Source of the DNA: Hemerocallis citrina
Taxonomy: Eukaryota > Streptophyta > Magnoliopsida > Asparagales > Asphodelaceae
Length of the DNA: 64,000 nt
Direction: 5' to 3'
Assembly (NCBI GenBank): GCA_017893485.1
Contig: JACEHZ010000372.1
Span: forward strand, 1,730,001 to 1,794,000
The position numbers were made by a program, and so were the translations under genes. A model generated the notes under the pieces. It searched no databases, was not told where the DNA came from, and saw only the letters and a list, made by a program, of their open reading frames with translations. How positions within the stretch are numbered: position 1 is the stretch's first letter; each line of letters begins with the position of its first letter. Shown here piece after piece: positions 44,661-55,031 of this stretch.

Positions 44661-45201
44661 TGTTGTGCGGAATACGAATGGACCACCAATCAAAGAGAGA
44701 AATAGCGAGAGAAAACAGAAAACAAACAAACACTAGGACACAGATTTAATGTGGTTCGGCAAAACAAGTGCCTACATCCACGGGGCGGTTGGGGTTTCTT
44801 CTTCAAATAGTCACCAATGGGTGAAACAAACCCTTACAGAGATGACGGCTGCAAAATCCGAATAGAGGTCTCAATCTTTACAAAACCCTAAAGGGTGTAT
44901 TTATAGGGAAACTACTGGGCCTTTCGAAATGGGCCTTTTCTAGTTCACAAACCCGCCTACAGTCGACTGGTCTTCTTACCAGTCGACTGGTCTTCTTACC
45001 AGTCGACTGGTCTTTAGTTCTGGACAGTCGACTGAGACACACCTTCAGTCGACTGCTGCTGCTGTATCCTTAGCCTTTGAAACTTCTCTCTGGACAGTCG
45101 ACTGACTCCATACCTCAGTCGACTGATGTACTGAAACTTTCGATTGCTACAGATACGACGGATATAAACAAACTGAACCAGAATCGAGCCATTATCCTAC
45201 A
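44661..45201 (-). repeat. 3' LTR of copia D
   Basis: About 541 bp. It contains a TATAAATA box (minus strand, about 44899-44906) and a cluster of CAGTCGACTG palindromes (44956-45125). It has three tandem copies of the ACCAGTCGACTGGTCTTCTT block where the other LTR has two. Confidence 0.95.
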
Positions 45202-45365
45202 ATCTCCACCTTGGCGAGATCTTCCAAGTAGCCCAAGCAATCTCCAAAAATACTCCAAAACAAATGCTCATCACCAAATGTAACAAAAACAAACTCCACC
45301 TTAGTATGATATCACATACTAACCAAACAAAACGAAGCACCATTCCAACCGCCCATTCCAAATCA

Positions 45366-48300
45366 TCAAGCATGCAAAATATTAGCCAGGTTCATGCAAT
45401 GCTTGAACTTGGCTGCCCCAACAATTTTGGTCAACATATCAGCAGGATTATCAGCTGTCCCAATCTTCACCAGAAGAATATCACCATCCTTTATCAAATC
45501 ACGCACAAAATGATAACGGACATCAATATGTTTGGTCCTCGAATGATGAACTTGGTTCTTCGCTAAATGGATAGCACTCTGACTGTCACAGTGTACCTCC
45601 ACCTTCTCCCGATGAATTCCCAAGCTCTTCAAAAGTCCATGAATCCAAATAGCTTCCTTCATGGCCTCAGCAACTGCCATGTATTCAGCCTCAGTAGTAG
45701 ACAACGCTACAGTGGACTGCAAATTGGACCTCCAACTTATAGGTGCTCTAGCCATAGTAAACAAATAGCCTGTAGTAAACCGCCTCTTATCTAGATCACC
45801 TGCATAGTTAGAATCAACATAACCCACCAATAACCTGCTAATATTGTCATCCCACTCAAACTTCAAACCCACATCTGTGGTGCCACTTATGTACCTCAAA
45901 ATCCATTTAGCTGCTTGCCAATGCTCTCTGCCTGGATCATGCATATATCGACTAACCATACTCACCGCCTGAGAGATGTCTGGTCGAGTACAAACCATGG
46001 CATACATCAAACTGCCAACCACACTAGTGTAAGGTATATTAGCCATATACTGTCTCTCTTCATCTGTACTTGGAGACTGAGAAGCACTAATTCTGAAATG
46101 AGTGGCTAAGGGTGTACTGACTGGTTTAGTTTTCTCATCTATACCAAACCGTTTCAGCACCTTCAAAAGATATTGCTTCTGTGTCAAACTCACTATGCCC
46201 TTTGCTCTGTCTCTAGCTATCTCCATCCCAAGTATTTTCTTGGCTTCACCAAGATCCTTCATCTCTAATTCAGAACTCAGCTGATTCTTCAAATTTTGAA
46301 TCTCCTTAGCATTTTTAGAGGCAATCAACATGTCATCCACATATAATAACAGATATATGAAAGAGCTATCCTGCAATTTTCTGAAATAGACACAATGATC
46401 ATACTTCTGGAATATCCCTGCACTTTCATAAACTGATCAAACCTCAAATACCACTGCCTTGGAGATTGCTTCAACCCATAGAGAGACTTCTTCAACCTGC
46501 AAACAGAACTTTCCTTCCCAGCAATCTTAAACCCATCTGGCTGCAACATATAAATTTCTTCATCCAGGTCCCCATGTAAGAATGCAGTCTTCACATCCAT
46601 CTGTGTCAATTCAAGATCAAACTGTGCTACCAAAGCTAACAAAATCCGAATAGAAGGATGCTTCACAACTGGAGAGAACACTTCATTATAGTCAATTCCT
46701 TCCTTTTGAGCATACCCCTTTGCAACTAGTCTAGCCTTGAACCGAACACTGTCTTTTGGACCTTCTTTCTTCGTATATACCCACTTGCAACCGATAGCTT
46801 TCTTCCCCTTTGGCAATTGCACTAGATCCCAAGTCTTGTTCTTATGAAGAGAGTTCATCTCTTCATCCATAGCAACTTTCCAATCTGCATTTTCAAAACT
46901 TCTAGTAGCTTCTTTGAAGTTGGAGGGAACTTCATCATCAACAATGGGAAGAGCAAATGCAACTGTTTCTGTAAAGCGAGATGGTCGTTTGATATCTCTT
47001 CTTTGCCTTCTTGCTGCAATTGATTCTTCCTGCTGGGGAGGGTCTTGGATAGGAACTTCTTCCTCATCCTCAGTATCAACCACATCATCTTCATTTTGGG
47101 CAGGAGTAGGATTTTCAACTGAAAGCTTTTCTAACTCCACCTGTTGGAGAACTCTCGCACCAGTCGACTGAGAGCACCTACCAGTCGACTGTCCCGAGCT
47201 GATCATGCTGGTCTCATCAAAGGTAACATCCCTGCTGATTACTAACTTTTTCTGTTCTGGACACCACAACCTGTAACCTTTGACACCAGTACTGAAACCA
47301 ACAAATATAGCCTTTTTAGCTCTTGCATCAAGTTTAGTTTCAGTTACATGAAAATAAGCAGGACAACCAAATATATGCAAAAAACTATAATCAGATGCAG
47401 GTTTACCACTCCATACCTCAATAGGTGTTTTGCCTTCAAGTGCTGCTGATGGTAAACGGTTGACAATGTGGCTTGCATATATAACAGCTTCTGCCCAAAA
47501 TGTCTTCTTCAATCCAGACCGCGCTAGCATACATCTCACCTTCTCAAATAAGGTTCTGTTCATTCTTTCTGCAACCCTATTTTGCTGTGGAGTCTTCCTA
47601 ACTGTGAAGTGTCTCTGGATCCCTTCATCTTCACACAATTTCAGAAACGGATCGTTCTTGTATTCCCCTCCATTATCTGATCTCAGAACCTTAATCTTCC
47701 TTCCAGTCTGGTTTTCCACCTTCTTCTTCCAACTTGTGAACAATGTCAAAACTTCATCTTTGTGTTTCATGGTATATATCCAAACTCGTCTGGAGTAGTC
47801 ATCAACAAATGTAACAAACCAGTGTCTACCACTCATAGAAGGTGTCTGAGTAGGGCCCCAAACATCTGTGTGCACATAATCGAGGATACCCTTTGTCTGA
47901 TGTACAACTGTACCAAATTTCACCATAGTTTGCTTACCCAAAACACAATGTTCACAAAATTCCAACCTGCAACCTTTAGCATCTTTAAGCAACCCTTGCT
48001 TCACAAGCCCCTGCAAGGCCTTTTCTCCTGCATGCCCGAGTCGCATATGCCACAACCTAGTAGAGTCGGGAACAACCTGTTTAGGCTTTTCAGTTACACT
48101 GGCAGCCTGACCCAAATATGTTTTTCCCTGCAAGAAAAACAAGTTCCTTTTCCTTTGCCCTTTCATCACCACAAGTGCTCCGTTAGTCACCTTCAGAATG
48201 CCACCTTCACTAGCAAATTTCAATCCACTGGCCTCCAAAACACCAAGTGAAATCAAATTCTTTTTCAAATCTGGAACATACCATACATCTGAAAGCTCCC

Positions 48301-49387
48301 TAATAAGACCATCGTGCATTAGCAATTCAATCTTCCCGATTCCTACCTTCTTACAAGGTGCATCATTTTCCATCAAAACTACCCCACCATCCATATACTC
48401 TAAGGAAGTAAACCACTCCTTTTTCCAAGACATATGATAGGAGGCTGCTGTATCAAGAAACCATACTTCTTGATAAAGTGAGGGACTAGTTGCAAGTGCA
48501 TAAGAAAAATCATCGTCACTATCTACATTATCAACAATCACATTTGCAGTCGAATTTTCCTTATTTCGTAGCTTAGGACAATCCTTTTTCCAATGCCCCC
48601 TTTCATGACAGAAAGCACATTCATCTCTGGCTGGTATCTTTCTGTCCTTTGAAACTCCTCTCGATTTGGAACGAGATTTGTTTCCTTTATTCCCAGATTT
48701 GGTCTCAGATCTGGTCTCAGTTCTGCCCCTTACAATCAATGCCTCAGAAGTTTCTCTATCAACCATTTTATCCCTTCTTCTAGTTTCATTATTCAACAGA
48801 GCATTTGCTACATCTTCATATTTAACAGTGTCTTTTCCATATATTAAAGTAGTTGCTAAATGATCATAACATTCGGGTAATGAATTCAACAGAATCAGGG
48901 CTTTGTCTTCATCTTTAATTTGCTCATCCAAATTTAACAAATCAGCCAATAATTTATTAAATGATTCAACATGAGCGTTCATAGACATACCTTCAGTATA
49001 GGTGAAGCGAAAAAGTCTCTTCTTCAAATACAGCCGATTCTCCAAACTTTTCCTCATGTATTTGTCTTCGAGTTTCTTCCACAACACCGCAGCAATGGTA
49101 TCCCTCATCAAATCATACTTCTGAGCCTTCGCGATAAAGAGCCGAATAGTCCCACACGCAACTCGATTCAACTTCTTCCAATCTACATCGGACATATTCT
49201 TTGGTTTTTCTTCCTCCAAAGCAACATCTTGTTCTTATTGAACCAGAACATCCAACACCTCACACTGCCACATCCCGAAATTGTTTGTTCCATCAAATTT
49301 TTCAACTTCAAATTTTGCGTTGTGAATCGTTGTTCTGGATGAACTTGATCCCACAACATCCTTGGTTGCATCTGCTTCACTCGCCAT
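45366..49387 (-). pseudogene. Copia D gag-pol polyprotein with two lesions
   Basis: Starts at ATG 49387 (MASEADATKDVV). An in-frame TAA at 49237-49235 (codon 51) interrupts the early gag. The frame then runs open to 46325. Order: UBN2 gag, CCHC knuckle CAFCHERGHWKKDC (about 48600), protease WFLDTAASYHM (about 48450; the D-T-A-A form is typical of Tork/Tnt1), zinc module WHMRLGH..CEHC (about 48040-47930), integrase core with VHTDVWGPT, RSDNGGEY and QQNRVAERMNR, then RT with VKTAFLHGDLDEE. A single-nucleotide frameshift near 46400 precedes YVDDM (46345-46328). RNase H with [13 protein letters not shown] ends at 45366. The QQNR of integrase (usually QQNG) is a substitution. Confidence 0.95.
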
Positions 49388-49423
49388 CTCCCTCTAGGTC
49401 GAACCGAAAGCTCTGATACCACT

Positions 49424-49946
49424 TGTTGTGCGGAATACGAATGAACCACCAATCAAAGAGAGAAATAGCGAGAGAAAACAGAAAACAAACAAACACAAGG
49501 ACACAAAGATTTAATGTGGTTCGGCAAAACAAGTGCCTACATCCACGGGGCGGTTGGGGTTTCTTCTTCAAATAATCACCAATGGGTGAAACAAACCCTT
49601 ACAGAGATGACGGCTGCAAAATCCGAATAGAGGTCTCAATCTTTACAAAACCCTAACAGGTGTATTTATAGGGAAACTACTGGGCCTTTCGAAATGGGCC
49701 TTTTCTAGTTCACAAACCCGCCTACAGTCGACTGGTCTTCTTACCAGTCGACTGGTCTTTAGTTCTGGACAGTCGACTGAGACACACCTTCAGTCGACTG
49801 CTGCTACTGTATCCTTAGCCTTTGAAACTTCTCTCTGGACAGTCGACTGACTCCATACCTCAGTCGACTGATGTACTGAAACTTTCGATTGCTGCAGATA
49901 CGACGGATATAAACAAACTGAACCAGAATCGAGCCATTATCCTACA
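49424..49946 (-). repeat. 5' LTR of copia D
   Basis: About 523 bp. Same content as the left LTR except for one fewer 21-bp GTCGAC block and a few indels. Confidence 0.95.
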
Positions 49947-49951
49947 AAAAG

Positions 49952-50428
49952 CCTTATAAACAGTAAAACAACAATTATATAGCTCAAGTTTGAATAGTGT
50001 GACAATAATTAGTTGTAAATAAAAATCTATGTTTCCATTAGTATATGTTGAAAAATAATTATAAATGAGGGTATAAAATCCAACTTCTTAGAACTTTGCG
50101 GGTGGAAAATGATGAAATTTAACTATTGAAGATATATTTGCTATTTTCAATGTAACATGAACAATCAAAAAACATAAAAAAATCTGAAAATTTAAAAACC
50201 TGAAATCTAAAAATCTAAATTTATGAGTAATAGAGAGAGAATGAGAGATAGAGAGAAAGAAATAATTAAATAAATAAATGAGTTTTTTTTAGGGGGATTT
50301 GAATTTGAGTTTTGGGGTTTGCAATTTTAGGGCGGGAAATGTGTTTTGTGAGGTTAGATCTGAGCCTTTGATTTTGGGAGGATTGAAGGAGAACCACTTG
50401 ATAGATTTCTTTGTATTTTATTATATAG
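49952..50428. other. Non-coding DNA between copia D and element E1
   Basis: AT-rich. From about 50205 it is a third copy of the repeat seen at 365-1145 (GAGAGAGAATGAGAG tract, TTTTTTTAGGGGGATTTG, GAACCACTTGATAG). Confidence 0.55.
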
Positions 50429-51149
50429 ATGTGTCTTGAATACTTGTGGTTCAGATTAGAAGAAGGTAAGATGAAGCACGGAGGTCGAAGCGTTGAAGAG
50501 GTTAGAAGGAAAAACAGCAGCAGCAAGGTGCTGGCAAAGTGACGGGTCGACCGTCCAAGGGTACGGTCGACTGCACCCCCAACCGCACACCCGACCATAG
50601 TTGTTCAAGGTTTGACGCCGAGAGGACGGTCGACCAGTCAACCGCCGCGGCGCTGTATATTTTTTGGCCTCGATTTGTTAGGTCGTTTCAGCCTAATCTT
50701 CAACTCCAAGTCAGATCATACGGCTCCTATTCAGTTATTTCTCCTACAGGTTATTTTGGACGACTGAGAATCAAGATTAAACCTAGGGTTCTCTTTATTC
50801 TTCTATATATATTATAAACTCCTCCAATATGAGAGTAGAGTACTTCATTGATATTTTCTCCATTGCAAAGAGTGGCTTGAGAGAGAGATAGTTCTTGGTG
50901 AGTGAGTTTAATTTCTTGTATAAAGTGATTCATTAACTCCTTGTAATCTCTTCTAGTTAAATATCAGATCTCCCTATATTTCTCCCTAGATTAAGCGAAA
51001 GCTAACCAGGATAAATCCTCGTTGTGTTTATGTTGGATTGGTGGATCTACTTCTTGCTCAATTGATTCGTCTCATCTACTTCGACTTTCTCATTGCTCTA
51101 TTTAGTTCTGCTGCGACACCAGGTGTTTGTTGACGCCCCAATCCCAACA
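50429..51149 (+). repeat. 5' LTR of E1
   Basis: About 720 bp. It has a GGTCGACCG/GGTCGACTG cluster (50544-50645) and a CTATATATATT box (about 50803). It is clearly similar to the LTRs of E2. Confidence 0.88.
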
Positions 51150-51190
51150 ACAGGTATCAGAGCTTCAGGTTGTCGTGTCCCTTGGTTAAG

Positions 51191-52310
51191 ATGATATATC
51201 ACAGTCTTTTGAAAATCAAGTAGTTCGATGGAAAGATCAATTTCAATATTTAGAATGTTGATATGTATGATGTCCTTGTTCAAGAACGTTTGTAGTTAGC
51301 CATTAAGAAGAAAGAAAAGCTATATGATATGAAGGAGGATGTTTGGGAAGATATTCATGAAAGAGCCATAAGTATGATCCGACTATCATTGGTGGACGAG
51401 GTCAAGTGCAGATTTCTTGATGAAACTGATGCGGCGAGTTTTTGAAAAAAACTCAGCTGACTACTCTGATTTGTCGTTATTAGATCGGATGCATTGGAAG
51501 ATGAAGTTATTCTGTTTGTCAATGAAAGAAGGTACTGATCTCCAAGACCATATCACAAAGTTCAGTAAGGTTCCATCTGAACTCAAGGCGATAAATGCGG
51601 ATATGTGTGAGGAAGATAAAGCTTTCAACCTAATATATTCACTACCGGATTCGTACGAACTTTTGATCACTACCATACTACATGATAGATCTGCCAAGGA
51701 GAGTATTTTAGTAGATGGTGTAATCAAAGTATTGAAGAAAAATCAACTTAGGAAGGAGGTTCATAAATTATTGTCTACTTCAAGTTATCTAGCAGTGGAA
51801 GGTCCTTTAGGAGGAAGACAAAGTGCTATGCATAAGGATTTGATCCATTGCCGATATTACAAGAGGCCAGGGCATATCAAGAAAGACTGTTGAAAATTGC
51901 AGAATCAGAAGAGCGCCGTGGATGGAAATCCTACCGCAAATGAAGTTAGTGCTTATGATTCAGGTGATTCGTGTTTTCTTATTTCAAATTCTTTAGAAGT
52001 AGATTCTAGTTGGTTTCTTGACTCAGGAAGTTCATATCATATTTGCTCCGAGAGAGGTTTATACTTATAAGTCTACTACAGAGCATTGTGTGAGAACGAG
52101 AACTGGAGAGATTTGTGAAGTAGTAGGTGAGGAGACAGTTGAGTTGAAGATGTTAGGTCTAAACATGTTCACTTTAAGGGATGTTTTGTATATTACTCTG
52201 CTTAAACGGAATCTGATTTCCTTGGAACTCTTGATTCACGGGGTTGTAGGTACACAGCTCAAGGTAGAGTTTTGTTTATTTTCAGGATCATCATAAGGTG
52301 ATTAGAGGTA
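51191..52310 (+). pseudogene. E1 gag-protease remnant
   Basis: The probable start is ATG 51191 in the same context as E2. Early stops follow, then an open stretch 51417-51893 with the gag capsid region (DLSLLDRMHWKMKLFCLSM, DLQDHITKF, LIYSLPDSYELLITTI) and a CCHC knuckle (CRYYKRPGHIKKDC, second Cys replaced by Tyr). A stop follows immediately. Then comes protease SSWFLDSGSSYHIC (about 52005-52045; intact D-S-G), continuing to LLKRNLISL. No integrase or RT follows. Compare E2, where the same proteins are longer. Confidence 0.88.
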
Positions 52311-52707
52311 TGAGAGTGGTTGGGCCAAGCCAAAATAATCTCTACCAGCTTTGGAGAATCCGAAATACCTGCGTAGGTGTTCTTACTTCTTTTCTAGTTA
52401 TTCTCGCAAGCTCATCTAGTTTGCCGCAACTAGCATCATGAAGCGAGACTACAACGTTCGAATATGTCGAGAGGTGGAGAATGCCTTGAAGTAGGTGGAG
52501 TTCGTGCGGAGGTTGACAACTCCGTGATAACGCCTACTGAGGTGTTCCTTTGAGAGGGTATACTGATCGGTGGGATTGGGCGGAGATTTGTTCAACTAGA
52601 AGAAGAACCTATTGTTCTAAGTGTTTCTGCAAGTGGAGTTTTGGTAGAGTTTGGAGATGAATAATCACATCATGTGATAGCACTCGTATGCAATTCATGG
52701 TGGAGAT

Positions 52708-53768
52708 TGTTAAGAATGTGTCTTGAATACTCATGGTTCAGATTATAAGAAGGTAAGATGAAGCACGGAGGTCAAAGCGTTGAAGAGGATAGAAGGGAAA
52801 ACAGCAGCAGCAAGGTGCTGGTAGAGTGACGAGTCGACCGTCCAAGGGTACGGTCGACCGCACCACCAACCGCACACCCGACCGCAGTTGTTCAGGGTTT
52901 GGCTAAGATGAGGACAATCGATCGGTCTTGTTGGGCAGTCGACCGCCCGCGGCGCTGTATCTTTTCTGGGCCTCGATTTGTTAGGTCTGTGAAAGTCCCT
53001 ACCACTAAGCTAAAACTTCGAAGTTGTAGAAGGGTTGAGAGAAATTGCACTTGTATTCTAACACGCCCCCTCAGGTCTAGAGCCCATTTTTTTATGGGCC
53101 AAAGAAATGAGATAAATACCGAACAAATTGTGGGCCGAGACCTGCACAATACGCAACGGTATTTTTTTTAATATCCACATTTAAATTGTGTAGCCAGTGA
53201 AATTCAAACCTGGGTTGCTCTGATACCATGTGAAAGTCCCTGTCACTATGCTAAAACTTCAAAGTTGTAGAAGGGTTGAGAGAAATTGCACTTGTATTCT
53301 AACAAGGTCGTTTCAACCCAATTTTCAACTCCAAGTCACATCGTACGACTCCTATTCAGTTACTTCTCCTACAAGTTATATCGGACAACTGAAAATCAAG
53401 ATTAAACCTAGAGTTCTCTCTATTCTTCTATATATATTGTAAACTCCTCCAATATGAGAGTAAAGTATTTCATTGATATTTTTACCATTGCAAAGAGAGT
53501 CTTGAGAGAGAGATAGTTCTTGGTGAGTGAGTTTAATTCTTTATATTGAGTGAATCATTAACTCCTTGTAATCTCTTCTAGTTGAATATCAGATCACCAT
53601 ATAATTTCCCCCGGTTTAAGCGAAAGCTAACCGGGATAAATCCTCATTGTGTTTATGTTTAATTGGTGGATCTACTTGCTTGCTCAATTGATTCGTCGCA
53701 TCTACTTCGACTTCCTCATTGCTCTATTTAGTTCCGTTGCAAAGTTTGTTAACGCCCCAATCCCAACA
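52708..53768 (+). repeat. 3' LTR of E1, containing a TRIM
   Basis: Begins TGTTAAGAATGTGTCTTG and ends CCCAACA. It is about 739 bp without the TRIM and its duplicated 5 bp. GTCGACC cluster at about 52830-52945. Confidence 0.9.
52988..53304 (-). mobile_element. TRIM: 317-bp miniature LTR retrotransposon
   Basis: Terminal direct repeats of 76 bp each (52988-53063 and 53229-53304), starting TGTGAAAGTCCC and ending TATTCTAACA. They are flanked by the 5-bp duplication AGGTC (52983-52987 and 53305-53309). A primer site (TGGTATCAGAGCAACCC on the minus strand) abuts the right repeat, and a polypurine tract (GAGGGGGCG) abuts the left. The internal region is 165 bp with no coding capacity. It is mobilised in trans, if at all. 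Confidence 0.95.
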
Positions 53769-54439
53769 CATACCACACTAAAGAAAATACAAGCAGGTAG
53801 GATTAAGGTTCATATCCTAAATAATTATACTGCTAATTGTTGATATTATAATCGAGGTTCAAAAACTTGGTATCAATATTGCCTTCCTCTGATCTGAAAT
53901 AGCCAAGTTCCGATTAAGATTAACTAGTATAACCCTGTGCAATATATTGCACATAATTTTTAAAAAGTAAAAAAATAACAAAACTATTTTTGAAAAAAAC
54001 TCTAATAACATCTATACAATATTGCAAGCTTTTTAAGGTTTGATTAAGGGATATGATAGCACTTCAAATTTTGGATGGAGAAAGAGTGAGAAGTTGTTTC
54101 CTACATTTGCTCTACTTTTTTTGTTTAAAAAAGAAAAATAATTAGAAAATTTTTTAGACCAAAAGTGGTTTAACATAATATATTGTATAAATACTGTTAG
54201 ATTCAGAGAAGATTGGAAAATAATGAATTGATTATATTAGGGCTATGAGCCGAGTATTATAAAAGTAGAAAAGAAATGAGAAAAAGTAAGAAGTGTAAAG
54301 AAAAGAGAAAATGTTCTACCAATGTGGGACTAAAGTAACGACCAAACAATAATAGCTATAATACATATAATGCATGTGTATTTTAACAAATACCTCGAAC
54401 ACTCGACACTTGCTCTCATGGTAAAGTGTTCCTCTATAC
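53769..54439. other. Non-coding DNA between E1 and E2
   Basis: AT-rich, no gene. It contains a Helitron-like 3' end on the minus strand (53924-53960). The first part (CACTAAAGAAAATACAAGCAGG) resembles the start of the 795-1145 repeat copy. Confidence 0.5.
53924..53960 (-). mobile_element. Helitron-like 3' terminus (minus strand)
   Basis: On the minus strand the hairpin GTGCAATATATTGCAC is followed by AGGGTTATACTAG and then TT, fitting the Helitron 3' rule. The body would extend to the right; its 5' end was not found. Confidence 0.55.
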
Positions 54440-55031
54440 TGTTAGGAATGTGCCTTGAATACTCGTGGTTCAGATTAGAAGAAGGTAAGATGAAGCACGG
54501 AGGTCGAAGTGTCGAAGAGAGTAGAAGAAAACAGAGCAGCAATAGTGCAGGCATAGTTATGGTCGACTGTCCCAAGTTGCGGTCAACCGCACCCCCGACC
54601 GCACACCCGACTACATTTGCACTGGGTTTGGCTGAGAGGTGGACAGTCAACCGGTCTTGTTGGACGGTCGACCGACCCGGCGCTGTGTTCATTTTGGGCC
54701 TCGATTTGTTAGGTCGTTTCAGCCCAATCTTCAACTCCAAGTTAGATCGTACGGCTCTTATTCAGTTTCTTCTTTTTCAGGTTATATCGGACGACTGAGA
54801 AGATTAAACCTAGGTTTCTCTCTAATTCTTCTATATATATTGTAAACTCCTCCAATATGAGAGTAGAGTACTTCATAGATTATTTTCTCCATTGCAAAGA
54901 GAGACTCGAAAGAGAGATAGTTCTTGGTGAGTGAATTTAATTTCTTGTATTGAGTGAATCAGTAACTCCTTGTAATCTCTTCTAGTTGAATATCAGATCT
55001 TCCTATATTTTCTCTCGGATTAAGCAAAAGT
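54440..55031 (+). repeat. E2 5' LTR, first segment
   Basis: Contains GGTCGACTG/GGTCGACCG cluster (54560-54675) and TATATATA box (about 54832). It stops at the solo-LTR insertion; further pieces are 57196-57249 and 61882-61985. Confidence 0.9.

Larger units (their letters stand above)
44661..49946 (-). mobile_element. Copia D: nearly intact copia element (Tork/Tnt1-like)
   Basis: Flanked by the 5-bp duplication AAAAG (44656-44660 and 49947-49951). The LTRs, 44661-45201 and 49424-49946, are highly similar. On the minus strand they begin TGTAGGATAATGGC and end CCGCACAACA. The primer site TGGTATCAGAGC is 2 nt from the 5' LTR. The single gag-pol frame is broken by only one stop and one frameshift, so this is one of the youngest elements here. 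Confidence 0.95.
50429..53768 (+). mobile_element. Element E1: gag-protease-only LTR retrotransposon
   Basis: The 5' LTR is about 50429-51149; its first roughly 10 bp are lost or diverged. The 3' LTR is 52708-53768 and includes a TRIM insertion. LTRs end CGCCCCAATCCCAACA. A primer site (AGGTATCAGAGC, consensus TGGTATCAGAGC) follows 2 nt after the 5' LTR. A GGTGGAGAT polypurine tract precedes the 3' LTR. The internal region of 1.56 kb codes for gag and part of protease only. Because the left end is eroded, no target duplication can be read. Confidence 0.88.
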
